NCBI GenBank assembly: GCA_007844125.1
Contig: CM017565.1
Coordinates: 7,762,885 to 7,826,884 of the forward strand
DNA: 64,000 nt
Reading direction: 5' to 3'
From: Sinonovacula constricta
Lineage: Eukaryota; Mollusca; Bivalvia; Cardiida; Solecurtidae
How positions within the stretch are numbered: the stretch's first letter is position 1; every line of letters starts with the position of its first letter. A program made the position numbers and the translations under genes. The notes beneath the pieces are model-generated. The model was not told the origin of the DNA. It worked only from the letters and a program-made list of their open reading frames with translations, and did not search any database. Below are positions 1 through 16,880 of the stretch, piece by piece.

Positions 1-1065
1 CATATCTGGCTGTATTACTTTACTTTGCACGTTAACTCATGGAGAATATTGATTTAGTCACCTTACCCATAGGTTCATTTTCTAGCTGTCTATTTCGATA
101 AATTATCTATGGTGAAATTCATTGTATGCATTTCATTGCTCATATAAAGGATTTGATATGGGTGTTCATAAAAACTGAAAAATGGAGTTAGATGAAACGA
201 TACAAAACGAGGCTGTGCTGCGACAATTCAAACAGTGCAGTGAATCAGTATATAAGCAGCATTTTTCATAATGTGCAATTTTAAGGATGGAAGCTGTGCA
301 TAAAACATTAAAGAAATCGTTTGTATTGTTCATCCACTTAACTAGACGGATTTGTGCAAATGACTCCTAAAGATCAGCTAAAATAAAAGAAAACCACTTA
401 AATTAAAATATCTTTTCAATTCCTTTGACAAGGAATGTTCGGATTTCAAAACAACATTTAAATTCCCTTTGATAACAACGATATTTTTAAGAGATGAAGA
501 TATTATATCAAATTTCAAAATAGCTATTTTTCTATTTCAAGTTTATTTAGTGCGGGAAACGTCCAAACAAAAAACGTCTTGCTTTTTAAACAGCCAAGTA
601 TCTTATTTAAATTCACCAAAGCAGTCATTCGAGAGTTGACTAAATGTTCTCACATTATATATATAAATTTAGTGAAGTCGGACATTTGATAATAATTATT
701 CTAAACTTGGTAAGTTACATCGGATGGTAAATTGCTATCCGGATACAGGTGTGATATGCTGTTATCAGGATAACTGGTTAAACGTTGACATCCAATGTAT
801 ATATAATTTATACTTACACACCATTCTCGTTAAAATAATTTGGAAACAGCTATTCTCATACGCTTCATAATATATTTGCAACAAAAATATTAATGTCTAC
901 AATATACCATTGTTTTTATAGTGCAGTTAATTTTCGCTATTATTTGTCTTTTGTGTCTGTTGTTTTGTTTTGTGCAAAATTCTTAAATGGACGCTTATCG
1001 TTAAGACAAATGTCAAATTCAGAAACACTTTAGAAGAGATGTCTACTATTGCAAGTGCAATTGCA
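1..1065. other. AT-rich intergenic DNA, nothing recognised
   Basis: No open frame of useful length, no repeat that recurs elsewhere in the window and no RNA-gene promoter boxes were seen here. The base composition is AT-rich and typical of the window. Confidence 0.6.
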
Positions 1066-1508
1066 AGGTGGTTGAGGTCTGTGTTGGTTTGTCAAGATAT
1101 TGACACATAAGTCGACTTTGAACAACATCACTTTGGTCCTAAGTTGTGGAGTAGACGGGCGGGGTTCTGGTCCTGTATCCCTAATAGCCTAACTCCTCGG
1201 CAGATTGAGTGGTTTAGCTTTTACTCCCTTTCGTCCTACTTTCTTGCCTCCGACCTTCCACTCCTTTTTCGTTCTTCAAGTTTACCGTGTAAACTCATTT
1301 TCTCATATTTTCCCCTACTGACTATAACCCAGCTGCAGATCGATACCCCCTTAACGGACCAACCAGGCATTTTGCATGCTTTAAAGTATATTTTATGTCG
1401 GAGTATCTTATCCTGGTTTCACTGCCCTTTTCAGGTCGGAGATCCACTCTCCCATAAGACGCTCCCTTTTTGGGTTCCGCGGTGGGTAGTGAGCCTGGAG
1501 GCCGAATG

Positions 1509-1987
1509 ATTATAATAATCGGTTATGTAACGCAAACGTAAATGCAAAGACCGATCCCTACTTTATCAGAGTAAAGGCCGATAACCAAATTATCCTTTTT
1601 TGTCATAGAAAACCCATTAATAGTATTATTGGCAGTGTAGTTTCAGTCAAAAACCTAAAATATGACTGCTTACTGATTGAAACTGATCGTAAAGCTTACT
1701 CCGATAAACTTCTTAAACTTTCTGACTTCTGATCTTTAAAAGTAAAAGCTCCCCAAATTCCATGAACTCTTCGAACGGAGTAATTCGATGCCCTGACCTT
1801 GCAGGTGTCTCTGAGGAGGATATTGTCAGGGAACTCACGCCACAGTAGCTGTATGTGTTTGCAGGATTTTATTCCTGAAGGACATCTAAAATCCACTAAG
1901 GTGTTTTCATTGTCAAAAGTTTGGCCACCACTAGTCCCATTGTAAGGACGACGACCTTTGCGTGAAGAATCCACACAGCCCAGATAG

Positions 1988-2029
<42 letters not shown>

Positions 2030-2210
2030 GTGTGAATTGTGCTGGATAACATGAGACCAAATCCAGGCATTGCCCTGTCTGGAAACTAGAAAAGGAAGTA
2101 ATAAGTGCACAAACAGTATCTCCTTTCCAGAAGCCAGAAAGTTGGCAATAGTCAAGGCAACTCTTGCTAGTGGCGTCACATATTCCTCAGCAACCTACAA
2201 AATCTCAGAG
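1509..2210 (+). pseudogene. LINE copy A ORF1 (nucleic-acid-binding protein) remnant
   Basis: Fragments of the LINE first ORF are readable in changing frames. A block near 1765-1840 reads NSSNGVIRCPDLAGVSEEDI, matching the pattern of the ORF1 RNA-binding region. After an (ATA)n expansion at about 1988-2026 comes a CCHC-like trace (CVNCAG, then HETKSRHCPVW). Family members use zinc knuckles here to package element RNA. The protein is broken by many stops. Copy E carries a better-preserved version of the same ORF on the minus strand. Confidence 0.6.
1988..2026 (+). repeat. (ATA/AAT)n microsatellite
   Basis: About 13 uninterrupted ATA/AAT triplets inside the ORF1 remnant of LINE copy A. It produces the artificial poly-Tyr and poly-Ile reading frames seen on the minus strand. 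Confidence 0.95.
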
Positions 2211-2600
2211 AAAAGGGACAGTTTAACCTAGTATGGTGTCCCCTACTGGGAATCAAACTTGTGACAAAGTCTTCATTTATTCCAAATACAAGGATCGGAG
2301 TCCTCTGAGACTTGGAATTCTCCCTCGACAAAAACACTGCTTCTTTAAGCCAGTCTGTAAAGAATAAAGCACTTGCATAAATCAAGCCTGCAGCAAAGGA
2401 CAAGGCCTCCTCTAAGGAGGCTCCTGGTTCTTCGGGGCAGTAGAGAGGACATAGACCTCCCCCTGTTCCAAACATTCGTGTGATAAACACCCATTAAAAC
2501 AAATACGAGTCTCATCGGACACAAGAAAAACACCAAGGTCACCTGTAAAGCCACCATAAAATATAATTAAAAATTAAGTTGAATAATCCTACCATCAATA

Positions 2601-5527
2601 GAATCATTCAATGGAACTGTCGAGGTCTTACTGCCAGTTACAATGAAATACTTATTCTATTGACTACGCTAAATCATGCTGTGCTTTGTCCTTAGGAAAC
2701 CTTTTTTAAAGACTCTGATGAATTCGATTTTAAGGCTATACTTGTTATAATCATAAACATACGTCTTGCGAGAGGGCATCTGCATGATCAACAATAATTG
2801 TCAACTACAACTTACAACACTCTCCAGTCGAACAAACATACACGCTAATGCTATTCGTGTAACCTTACATAAAATTGTAACTATTTGCTCTGTCTATCTT
2901 CCACCGAATTCAAATGCATCTAAAGATGATTAAGATCTTACTATCCAACTACCTACTCCATATATATTCGTTGGAGTAATGATCATAAACGCTTTGGGGG
3001 TGTTTTGACTTAAATAATATGGGCAAGACGATAGAAATCTTTATTGCTCATAATGATATATCTCTAATCAATAATAAAAATCTACCAAACTTGCATCCCG
3101 CAACTGGGCATTATTCATCGTTAGACCTAACATTGTGTCATCACTCTGTATATTTAGATTACACATGGGATGTACATATGGACCTTTGTGGAACTGATCA
3201 CTTTCCTGTAATTGTTACAAACTATACTTCGCCAATAGGCGACGATAATCTTCGTTCAAAGATCAACAGAGCAAACCGGGACCTGTTCCTAGAACTTTGT
3301 TCTGCAGAACCTGACCCAACTTCAATAGAAAATGTAGATGGCAGAATTGTAGAACGGCATTAAAGCAATTTGATGTCCGACCTAACGATACAAATCTGAA
3401 CAAACTTATAAAAAACGGGCTAAAAGTCGTCGGACTATTAAATATACAAAAAGATCATCTTGGCAAGTGTATGTTTCAAAAATACATAGCAAGACTACTT
3501 TAAAAATCGTTTGGTCTGCTATTAAAATGATTAGCAGTAAACCATCATATTCAACTGTTAACCACCTTAAAACAAATCGCACTGTGATAACGGATAAACA
3601 AAACGTTTCGAACACATTGACTGAAAAGTTTGCCCCAAGCTTCTCATCAGCAAACTACACGCCCCAATTTTAAACCTTTAAACACTCCGAAAAAGGTTAA
3701 TTTTAAATCTAATAATAACGAAACTTACAGTCGATCCTTTTTCTTGAAAGAGCTTGAAGATGCTGTGAATCAATCGCATGATACCGTTGCTGTTCCAGAT
3801 GACGTACCGTACAAATTTATTCATTCGATCTCTTAACTTACTTCTGACGATCTTTAATGAAATTTGGATATCCGGTAAATTATCCGATTCTTAGAAAAAG
3901 AACTTCATTATTCCAGTTGATAAACAAGTTAAGGATCCAACAGATCCTCTAAACTATAGACCTATTGCTCTGACGAGCTGTATTTGTAAAACCTTAAAAC
4001 GAACGATTAATAATAGACATGTCTGGTATCTCGAGTCAAACCACATAAATTTAGAATAGCAAAGTGGTTTTAGACACCAACGTAGCACAATCGATCATCT
4101 TGTTCGTTTAGAAACACTTATTCGTGATACCTTTTTCAAGAAGAAACATATTGTAGCTGTGCCTTCCGATCTTGAAAGGTCTTATGACATGACTTTGATA
4201 ATAGGATGTTAAAGAGCAATTACAACAATGTCTAAATAACTTGCATAAATGGATCAACACTAACGGTTTCAACATTTCTGTCAGAAACAAGTTGTTCATA
4301 TTGAGCCTTATTGTTTTTAAACATCTTTAGTATTCCCGTCGTCCAGGAATCTAAGTTTCTTGGAGTTATTTTTGACAGGAAAATGACTTTTCTTCTACAT
4401 ATCAATTACATCAAGAAGAAAGATCTCCAGGCTTTTAACTTGCTTGAATATTTATCCCGTACAAACTGGGAAGCCAATAGGAAATCATTGTTACTTCTAT
4501 ACCGTTCAGTTATTCGGTCTTAATTAGATTACGAAAGCATAGTCTATGGTTCTACCAGAAGATCCTATCGCCAGATGCTGGACGTCGTTCACAACCAGGG
4601 ACTTGGTCTAGCTCTAGGAGTGTTCAAAACCCCACCTGTGCAGAGCCTTTACGTTGAAGCCAACTGACCATCATTATACTTGCGTCGCAAGAAGCTTTCT
4701 TTGCAGTGTATAACTAAACTCATATCTACCTCTGATAACCCAACGTTAAACTGTGTTTTCAACCCTAAACATGAAAACCTTTGTGCTCGATCTCTTAAAG
4801 CCATCATAATTCGTTGGTTTAAGGCTTAAAGGTAGCAAAAAACATCAGGTATCATACTCGATAACATTTCTTAAAAGCACACAATTGAACAACCGCCCCG
4901 ACAACTCCGTTCCCCTGATGTAAAATTAGAACTCTTAATCATAAAAGTCGAATACAGATCTGGTTCTACATTTCGAAATTTCTCGAACTCCGTGACAAGT
5001 ATTCTGCTCACCTTTATATATATACCGATGGTTCAAAGACGAACCCTTACGTTGGCTGTGCCTCCGTAAGTAATAGCCACTGCATTAAACAAAGACTTCA
5101 CAACAACATTCCAGTGACAAATATATTATAATTTCAGACTCATTTTCTCTAATGCAGAGTAAACATTCGTTGAATTATTCAAATCCTCATATTCGCAATG
5201 TTCTTGTCAACCTTCAAAGATTATATGACGCTAACGAAATCTCCTTTTGGTGGCTTCCTAGCCATGTAAGCATCCGAGGAAAGGAGGATGCAGACAGGAG
5301 TGCAAAATCTGCCTAAACCCTTACTGAGAAAGAACATTGCGTCCCACACACTGATTTTAAATCACCTATTAACCGATATATTTTAAGTAAATGTCAAACA
5401 AATTTGGATAATACTATTTATAACACATTACACGTAATTAAACCTATTGTCGGTGCCAATGTCCCTGCTTGCAGAGAAAGTAGACGGGAAGACGTAGCTT
5501 ATTCCCGCTGTAGCATTGGACATTTTT
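2601..5527 (+). pseudogene. LINE copy A ORF2 (endonuclease-RT-RNase H) remnant
   Basis: ORF2 would nick target DNA, reverse-transcribe the element RNA and degrade the RNA strand. Visible pieces in order: the AP-endonuclease start (IIQWNCRGL, near 2605-2635, with the following QET region broken by a stop); the endonuclease C-terminus (SSLDLTLC ... GTDHFPV, about 3118-3210); RT blocks around 3955-4190 (PIALTSCICKTL, then a GFR..RSTIDHLVRLETLIRD-type block); the RT thumb region (FLGVIFDRKMTF, about 4350-4390; Q-MLDVVHNQGLGLALG, about 4570-4620); the RNase H TDGSK motif at about 5025-5040; and a C-terminal CRCSIGH-like motif near 5500. Stops and frameshifts are numerous. Copies B and E share the same blocks. 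Confidence 0.8.
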
Positions 5528-5735
5528 AAACTGTTTATAAGCAAACGTTATTCATTTTTAAACCGTTTAATACATTAACCTGTTTTCAATTATATTTCAC
5601 ATTATCTTAGGCCGTTTAATTTTTATATTTTATATATTTTACTCATAAAGTATATTATTTACCTGATAATACTCTATTAACAATAAGTTAAACCTCTTTA
5701 CGTGTCGGTGTGTCGTAAAACCCAAAACCCAAAAT
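5528..5735 (+). repeat. 3' UTR of LINE copy A
   Basis: A T/A-rich trailer ends in TGTCGGTGTGTCGTAAAACCC followed by repeated AAACCC. The same terminal motif ends the 3' fragments at 24912 (plus), 21419 (minus) and 48944 (minus). That makes it the conserved 3' recognition end of this LINE family in the window. Confidence 0.7.
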
Positions 5736-8700
5736 ACTAACACTACATTAATGTAATTTTCGTAAAATTGTAATCATCTTGTCTTACGAACTAGCTATAT
5801 AATCGTGTTTGGGAATGCTATGTTTGGAAAAAAAGACAAGTTTGTGGCGATAGCGTTCATATTAGTTTGCAATTACCTATGCAGGTCAAGCATGTGTCCA
5901 TGCTAAAGGATAAGAGGCGGGGACAAATTTGTCATACAACGGATAAAATTTTGTTTTGTCTGAGGAAATTGTTAATAAAAGTAGAACGTTTTAATCAGTC
6001 TTTCTAGCATATTTCATCTATTGTCCAAACTGTACAATTTCGACTGTATACTTGTTAGCTACTTGAGAAAGGCATACAGAGAAAATGTAAAAGTAACAAA
6101 ACGCAAAGACAATACAAAACAATGCGGTCCGTCGGCCAAAAAACCGCTAAGGGGGCTTAAGTGAGATACGAAGAATAAAAAGATTTGAGATGCATTTTTA
6201 ATTTAGGAACAGAGGTTAACCTATAACGTATTGTACTGTAATGATCGAAATAAGCATGAGTATAAAGAATAAATAGTCAATTACCTGCTGAGGTTAAACA
6301 AAAGTTCTATATGTAATGACGTGTAATGAACCCTTGAGTACTTACTATTATATTTCACATTGCTACTTTAACATTCACGCAAATAAACATATTATGTGCT
6401 GTGATAACTGTGTCGATTTCAATTCTTAGCATGCGATTTATTTTCCATATTGTAATGATGCATATCCAACCATGCAAATGAATTTGTTACGCATTGTTTG
6501 TTTGATTATTGATCGTTAGGGCCCCACCTAAGGCATTAAAAATACACTGGGACGGTGTCCACTTAAAACAGATATAGCGCATACATTATGTTCAACAGCA
6601 ATGACCTACTTGCATAACACGACGAACTTTACGACTATCTTTCTAAACGATTTGGATGTAGCACTCTCCGCCTTTGAGCCCGGCCCCGCAACTGGAGCAG
6701 AAGCTCTATCGATTTTGGTTCTATGTATGGTGAGTTTTTTTTTTTTATATATTTTAAATAACTTAAAATAAACCCTGAAATTAAAACGCGTGTTGGGTAA
6801 TTGGCATGTACAGATTCTATTCACATTCTCTTGTGGATAGGTGTGACTGATACTGTACTTTAAAGTTTCAATATTATTATTATAGTGTTCAAATCATTAT
6901 GCAAACGCAATCTATTATTTGTAAATATTAAAACTTGCAACTGAGAAAGTAATATCTGACACTGAAGTCTTGAAGGTTAGACAGTTCAAAGTATAGAAGA
7001 ATAACCATGAAATGGAAAATAACTACTGTATAAAAGTTCAAATATTTAATAACAAAACACGGAACAGGCGTCACAATGTCAGTTCAACAATCAAGCTGTG
7101 TTCTCAGAATTAATACAATCAAAGATTTTCTTTCATATTTTTACCATTATTTAGGCGGATTAACATAGACAAATATGTTTATTAGATAATGTTGTTGTGT
7201 TGGGTTGGGTCCAGGGGAGCTTCTGGGGCTGCGGGTGTCATCAAAACATTTGGTTTGCATGTGAATACCTTTTTCCTATGCCTTTTTCAAATGTTGGTAT
7301 ATGTTGCAATGCTCAAAGGACATGTCATGTTTCCTTATTTAGAGACTATCTGAGAAAATCATGATGCTTGTTGTAAATATACTTGTAATTATAAAGCCTC
7401 ATGGAGGAGTGACTTAAGAAGACGGATGTTGTAATTCAATGTCAACACGCCGTATGTCGAGTTCGGGAAATTTTATAAAACGATAACCGGTGCAATTGTA
7501 CAGTTTAAAAATGACTGCCTTGACGATTTAGTCTGAAATTCATACACAATAATTTGTACAGCCGAAAATATGTGTTAATGGTTTGCACACCATGTTTGTT
7601 CACGATAGAAACTATGGTTTGAAATTATGGTTTGAATCAACTGTACACACATACTTCCATTAAATAAGGTGGAATTAAGGCTTCCATCTCGAGACAAATT
7701 CAAAGATGTGTCAATGTTCTTGAAAATGACCCTTTAATCAAATTTACAATTAATTAAAATTAGTTGGTTACTTTCAGATCGTAGTCCACGGTGTGATACT
7801 GCATTTGTCAACTCAAGCAGGTGCGGTTATAAGCATAGGTAAATAAGAAAAGGTCTTGTACATTCCCTGTTTGTTGTTGGTATTGTTAAACAACAACTCA
7901 CGGCTTGTTTAACAATATGACATGTAAAAACACCCTCGACCCACCCATATTTCTTTGGGTTATCGTAAATGAAGGATCATAATATAAAAAAAATTGGGTG
8001 CATATTACGTTAAACTTTGATACATGCGTGTTCTCTAGGAATCTTCTTAGTAACAACTTAACCTTTGAACAAACGTCGAACAAACAGCAAAATTAACTGA
8101 AACACAAACCCTAGTCTTGAATACAAACAAGTTCAAATTTTGTAATCCATTCTCTATCATAAGATGAAATTAATAATTGTCTTCAATGCAAAATTATAGA
8201 TTATATGACTTTTCCCATTTATCCCTATAATTTTCTTAATTGCCTTAATTTGCAAGCCAAGTTGCGATGGTCACTGAATCTCTAATCTTCGGTCTGCCAA
8301 GTGTCCCTAAGGAACGTGCGTTTATCTCATTCTAACTTTGATTATAATAATAAGGCCATTTAGTAGTTCCTGTAATGAACATAATCGAGTGCGATTATTA
8401 AATTAAATGATCATTAAAATGATAATGTCAATAATAGTTACAGGGAAGGCACTGAGCTCAGGATGGGCGATTTATTGTCCACGTGGCTTTGTGTATGAAA
8501 TAATGTTAAAGCATTTTAAAAGGTAAGATTTTGTTGGTTTGGGGATAGTTTGGAATTAAAATACTGAACGTTTGTCTTGTTTATTATGTTTATTGACATG
8601 TTTGTATATGCAGTGTAATGTCATAATTTAGACACGCCTTCATTTTTCGCAGTTGAAACCTTCTGCTTAGGGCTATGTTAAATGCGTATTTCTTTGTTGA

Positions 8701-8784
8701 TTCATGTTAAGTGTTGCTTTGCATTGCTTTCCTTAATTTGGGATAATTTACTTTTATCTATTTGACTTCTAGGAAATCCATGTA
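5736..8784. other. AT-rich DNA with one weak R-like repeat
   Basis: No gene or clear transposon body was seen. A short segment (about 7195-7330, listed separately) resembles the repeat around 58470-58560. A 24-bp string near 7840 (TAGGTAAATAAGAAAAGGTC) matches the reverse complement of the R-repeat 3' tip. Confidence 0.5.
7195..7330 (+). repeat. Degenerate interspersed repeat, R-related variant
   Basis: The segment with GTTTGCATGTGAA, a CCTATGCCTTT block and GGTATATGTTGCAATGCTCA matches 58478-58543, where it directly follows an R repeat core. It is therefore probably the 3' half of an R subfamily with a different tail. Homology is judged by eye. Confidence 0.45.
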
Positions 8785-9374
8785 CCAAACCCAATGCGTT
8801 GGGGCCTTAGAATTCTCCGGCTGATGCTACCTGTAGCGGGGTAAGAACCCTCCAAAGGTAGTCTTTGTTTGCCGTCTCCCTGATGAAGGGAATCTGATGG
8901 TTAAGGTTAGTGAAGACTTGTCAGTTATGTCGTCATTGACTAATACACCATTTTGGTCCTTAGTTAAGGAGTAGACAGGTGATTGTATTGATCCGGTATA
9001 ATCAATCGGATAGCCTCGTTGTTCATAGATTACTACCGTTCTTTAATGTACACTTGCTTAATCCCCCAACTATCTACTCTTAATTTCCGCATTTTATTTT
9101 ATTTTCTATCGTGCAACGCAACCCTCTCTCTCTACTTGTCCCTTTCTTCTTACGGATCAATCTGGCATCATTTACATTTTGTATTCCATGTCAGAGTAAA
9201 GCAATCTGGTATCGCATAGTCCTCCTACTGCTCCAAACACTCGGGTGATAACATCCATCAAAACAAATTCTAGTGTGTAATGGCGCCTCTATCGGACACT
9301 GGAAAACCACCAAGGTCACCTGTAAAAGAACCATAAAATATTGTCTACAAAAATTTAGTTGAATACTCCCATGA

Positions 9375-12924
<3,550 letters not shown>

Positions 12925-14645
12925 GGGTCTGTCGGTAGGGGCTTTAGAATTCTCCGGCTGCTGCTACCTGTAGCAGGGTAAGAATCCTCCAAAGGTAGCT
13001 TACCTGTTTCCCGTGGTTGGCGACCCAGCGTCTCCCTAATGATGGGATCCTGATGGTTTGATGGTTGAGGTAAATGAAGACTTATGTCGACATTGATCAA
13101 AACACAATGTTGGCCATGAGTTGTGGAGAAGACGGGCGGTTATATTGGTTCCGTATACCCAAACTGCTGGTCGCGTTGTTCATAGGTTACTACTATTTCC
13201 CAATTTAACACAGTTATTAAGCCCTCCTACTCTCCACTCTAATGTCTGCTTGTTTGTCTTATTGTATCTCGTGTAACACAACCTCCTCCCTCTTAATGTC
13301 TACTTTTTCTTATAATCTAAAGGACAGCCAGCAAGCCACACGGAACAATCTTGCATCATTTACATTTTGTATTTCATATCAGAGTAAAGCACTCTGGTAT
13401 TACTGGCGTTGGGAGGACGGAAACCCACTCCATATCAGCATTTTGTTGGGCTCTGAGGCTGGTGGTCTCCCAGAGTGCTGAATTCATATCAATAACTCGT
13501 GGATCGAAAAATGTTACGAACCAATCCCAACAATGTCATCAGAAGACTCTGACATCGACACAGTTTCATCAAAATCAAATTTCTCTCATTTCCTTGTTAT
13601 TCAGTCTAATGAAAAAACTTCCATTCCAGGAGGTGGCTGTAAAACTTTAAATTTAAAATCGAATGACTCAATAATAACAAAGAAAAAAGACATTTTACTC
13701 AAGCAAACAGTTTTCCAAAAATCATGTGAGGAAAATGACTAGAAATAATTTCAAAATGTGAAGAATCGGGGTGTCATGTAAACCAACGTCAATAATGTAA
13801 GTTAAAACCAACCTTTTTTTTAAGACAACTTCAGGAAGGAAGCACGGAATAAATCCCATGATACCGCTGCTGGGCCTGATAATATTCCCTATCAGTTTCT
13901 AGAACACCTACTAGGAACATCATTAAATTTACTTTGATCTGTTTATAAGGAAATTTGGGGAAAGGAGAAGTTCCAAGTTCATAGAAAAATGCATTCGTCA
14001 TTCCAATACCTAAACAAGGATAGGATCCTACAGATTCTTTAAGTTGCAGACCTATTACTAGTTGTGTTTGTAAAATTTTGGAACGGATGATAAATAATAG
14101 ACTCGTTTGGTATCTTGAATCATATAATTTACTCACAGAATTTCAAAGTGGGTTCAGAAACCAGCTAAGTACACTCGGTCATCCCGTTCGCTTTGAAACT
14201 TTTATACCAGAAGGCTTCATCAAAAAGAACACCTAGTAGCGGAGTTCTTTGTTCTTGAAAAGGCATACGATACTCCATGGAAACATGGGATTTTAAAAGA
14301 CTAAGGTGACCTTGGTCTCAATGGTAGTTTACCTACATTTATTAACAGTCGTCTTTTAATTGGGTCTACTTACAGGAGCAAGGTGTCCATCAACTTGTAG
14401 TTACAACAATGGTTTTTAATTTTCAACCACCGTAATAAACTGTATACAATTCTGTCAGAAAAGAACTTTGCATAACGATCCTGAATTGATTCTTAATAAC
14501 ATTTGTATTCCTGTCGTCAAGGAAACTCAATTTCTTGGTGTCATATTTGGCAGCAAAATATCTTTAGATATGTAAAAAATAAATGTCTTAAATCTCTTAA
14601 CCTGTGGAAATTGATACACCACTGACTGGGATCCAAGTTTAATCC
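12925..14645 (+). mobile_element. Degenerate I/Nimb-like LINE, copy C
   Basis: It has the family leader (12925-13490), a short ORF1 start (about 13499-13742) and a deletion that joins directly to RT blocks (from about 13845). Near 13850 the RT text reads ALNKSHDTAAGPDNIPYQFL with a shift nearby, the fingers region also found in copies A and B. Copy C ends near 14645, where it abuts copy D in the opposite direction. Confidence 0.75.
13499..13742 (+). pseudogene. LINE copy C ORF1 N-terminal remnant
   Basis: A protein start related to the minus-strand ORF1 of copy E (52063 downward): both have KCYEPI then P-TM/I-TSED-DID/T and a F-VIQS block. The frame ends in a stop at 13742. The rest of ORF1 is deleted. 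Confidence 0.55.
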
Positions 14646-14649
14646 AAGT

Positions 14650-15600
14650 TTATAATTTGTCGAGGCATTATTGTAATTGCCTTTCAATTGTTTTCATATT
14701 TTTAGAGCGATAGCATATAGGAAAATCATCCACATACAGTGAATAATCGACTCCAATATATTACCATGACGGATACCGTCAGAAAAAAACTGTTAATAAA
14801 TGTGGGCAAACGACCCTTGAGAGCAAAGACACCTAAGTCTTTTAAAATCCCATGTTTATCGTATGCCTTTTCAAGATCAAAGATCGTCGCTACAAGCTTC
14901 TCCTACTTGATAAAGACATCTCTTATAAAAGTTTCAAATCGAACGAGTTGATAGAGTGTACTACGTTGACTTCTGAGGCCACGTTGAACTTATGTTAATA
15001 GATTATTTGATTCAAGATACCAAACGAGTCTATTATTTATCATCCGTTTTAAGGTTTTACAAACACAACTTGTCAAAGCCATTGGCCTGTAACTTACAGG
15101 ATCTTTAGGATCCTTGCCTTGTTTAGGTATTAGAATGACGAATGCATTTTCCAAAAAATTGGTACTTTTTTCTGAAAACCAAATTTCAGTATAAACAGAC
15201 AAAATCAAATTTAAGATGTATGAGGCAGGTAATATGAAATTTGATAGGGAATATCATCAGTTCCAGCTACAGTATCATGAGATTTATTCAGCCCTTCCCT
15301 TAGAGAAAAGTGGTCGTTGTAATTTTCATTAATTTTCGACTTAAAATTGATTTTCCTTTTTTCAACCCAATTCTTCTCATTTTGAAATTATTTCGGATAA
15401 ATTTAAAAAAAAAAAAAATTAGCAAAAGTGTTTGCAAGAGTTTCTGAAATTTTGTTTTTTTCTTTGTTATTATTGAGTCCTAAGATTTTTAATGATGTAC
15501 TTTTGCTGGAGAAGTTTTACCGCTAATTTTTTAAATGGCTGACTTAACATTTTTGACGAAAAATTTACTGGTTATACCAGATCAATGGAATAGGATTATG
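14650..15600 (-). mobile_element. Degenerate I/Nimb-like LINE, copy D (RT segment)
   Basis: On the minus strand, 15208-14990 is open and reads through RT fingers blocks (EIWFSEKSTNFLENAFVILI, PKQGKDPKDP, SYRPMALTSCVCKTLKRMI, NNRLVWYLESNNLLT). Downstream, near 14755-14705, comes the RT active-site region (DYSLYVDDF). YVDD carries the catalytic aspartates that bind metal ions. Parts between these blocks are missing. The element meets copy C tail to tail near 14645-14660. Confidence 0.75.
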
Positions 15601-16880
15601 TTTGCTCAGTAAATCTGAAAGCTGTATTCATGTAGACTTAATTACTATGACCATACGTTTATATGCTAATGACATAGCCATAGAAACGACTGACGATATT
15701 CAAGATCAGTTAAATAACTTGTTCACATTCTGTAACATATGTGGTCTTGCTGTTAACACATCGAAAACTAAGATAATGGTGTTTCGTATGCGCAGGGACT
15801 GTGGGCCTATGGGATTACTGTGGTCAGAGGACTGGACCTACATTGGCCAATCAATTGAAACGGTTAACCAATTTAAATTTCTAATTTAACAGAAATGGTA
15901 CTTTTGGAAGCAACATTGAATATTAAACAGTTAAAGTATCAAAAGCATTGAATACTATTTTACATAAATGTAGTCATTGATTTTTCTCTAAGAACCTTAT
16001 GTGATGCCTTTGTCTCATGTATGCTAAACTATTCTTCCATGACTTGGTGATACACAAAGTCAGAACAAGTAGAAATAATACATTTACAGTTTTGCAAAAG
16101 TTACTGAAAGTTAAAAAAACACACTTACTGCTGCTATTTATGGAGAACTAGGAAGACACCCATTGAAAAAAAGTAGTTAATATTCTAAACTACTGGATCA
16201 AACTGATAAAAACAGATAAAACAGTTTTAAAAGCAGTTTACTATCAAGCACTAAATAAGTGCATAGCTGGTCAGAAGAGTTGGGAAAAAACTGTTCGGAA
16301 GCTGCTTAATGACTATGGATTCCCATATATCTTTGACAATGCAAACCAGATAAATTCTAAAATGTTTATTGTTGATTTCAAAAATAGAGTTATCGACTGT
16401 TTTAAATAAGACCGGTGAAGATCAAAACAAAGTCCAATTTTGTTTATGTATCGAGTATTTAAATACTCTCTCCAATATGATTTCATCCCAAAAGATCTAC
16501 GAGTTTGTATTTGCAGACTAAGATTACCTTATCAGTCATTAAGAATGCAAACTGGAAGATATTGCAAGAATAATCTGCCACGAGAATAAAGTTAATGTCT
16601 ATGCAGACATAAAAGAGGAGTATTCATTTGTAATTACATGCTTTGTTGTTTTACGAAAGAAATTTATAAGACCATACTTTATGTTTAACCAATCAATACA
16701 AAAATTTATTGAGCTCATGAATAGAGAAACAACGTGATATTGTCAACCTATCATTGTATGTGAATGAAGCACTTATCATAAAAAACCCAAATTCTTACAA
16801 ATCTAGTGCAGCGTCTGTTTATTTATGTATTTTAATAGGTAACTTAGTAATAATGATGCAACGTTTTCATGTTTTTAAAA
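15601..16880 (+). mobile_element. Remnant of a second LINE type (3' half of the RT ORF)
   Basis: The open piece 15602-15889 has LYANDIAIETTDDIQDQLN, then VNTSKTKIMVFRMRRD and TVNQFKFL: the RT catalytic block (normally YADD; here the first D of the pair is N) and the following KTKIMVF block. Further fragments run to about 16700 in changing frames (IYGELGRHP, LLNDYGFPYIFD, QYDFIPKDLRVCICRLRL, MQTGRYCK). Such blocks are typical of the CR1/RTE-like LINEs that are common in molluscs and cnidarians. The exact clade is not resolved. It differs from copies A-E. Confidence 0.65.

Larger units (their letters stand above)
1066..5735 (+). mobile_element. Degenerate I/Nimb-like non-LTR retrotransposon, copy A
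   Basis: A 5'-truncated, heavily mutated LINE. The order matches an autonomous I-superfamily element: 5' leader, ORF1 remnant with zinc-knuckle traces, ORF2 with AP endonuclease, reverse transcriptase and RNase H, then a short 3' UTR ending in GTCGTAAAACCC with a repeated AAACCC tail. It is collinear with copies B (8785-11912), C (12925-14645) and E (52630-48944, minus). It starts inside the leader: the first shared block is GGTGGTTGAGG near 1067. Stops and frameshifts occur throughout, so it cannot be active. I assign the I/Nimb group from the character of the protein motifs. That is inference, because no tree could be built. Confidence 0.8.

Noticed and set aside
1696..2179. Minus-strand frames with poly-Ile and poly-Tyr
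   Set aside because: These arise from the (ATA)n tract on the strand opposite the LINE ORF1 remnant.
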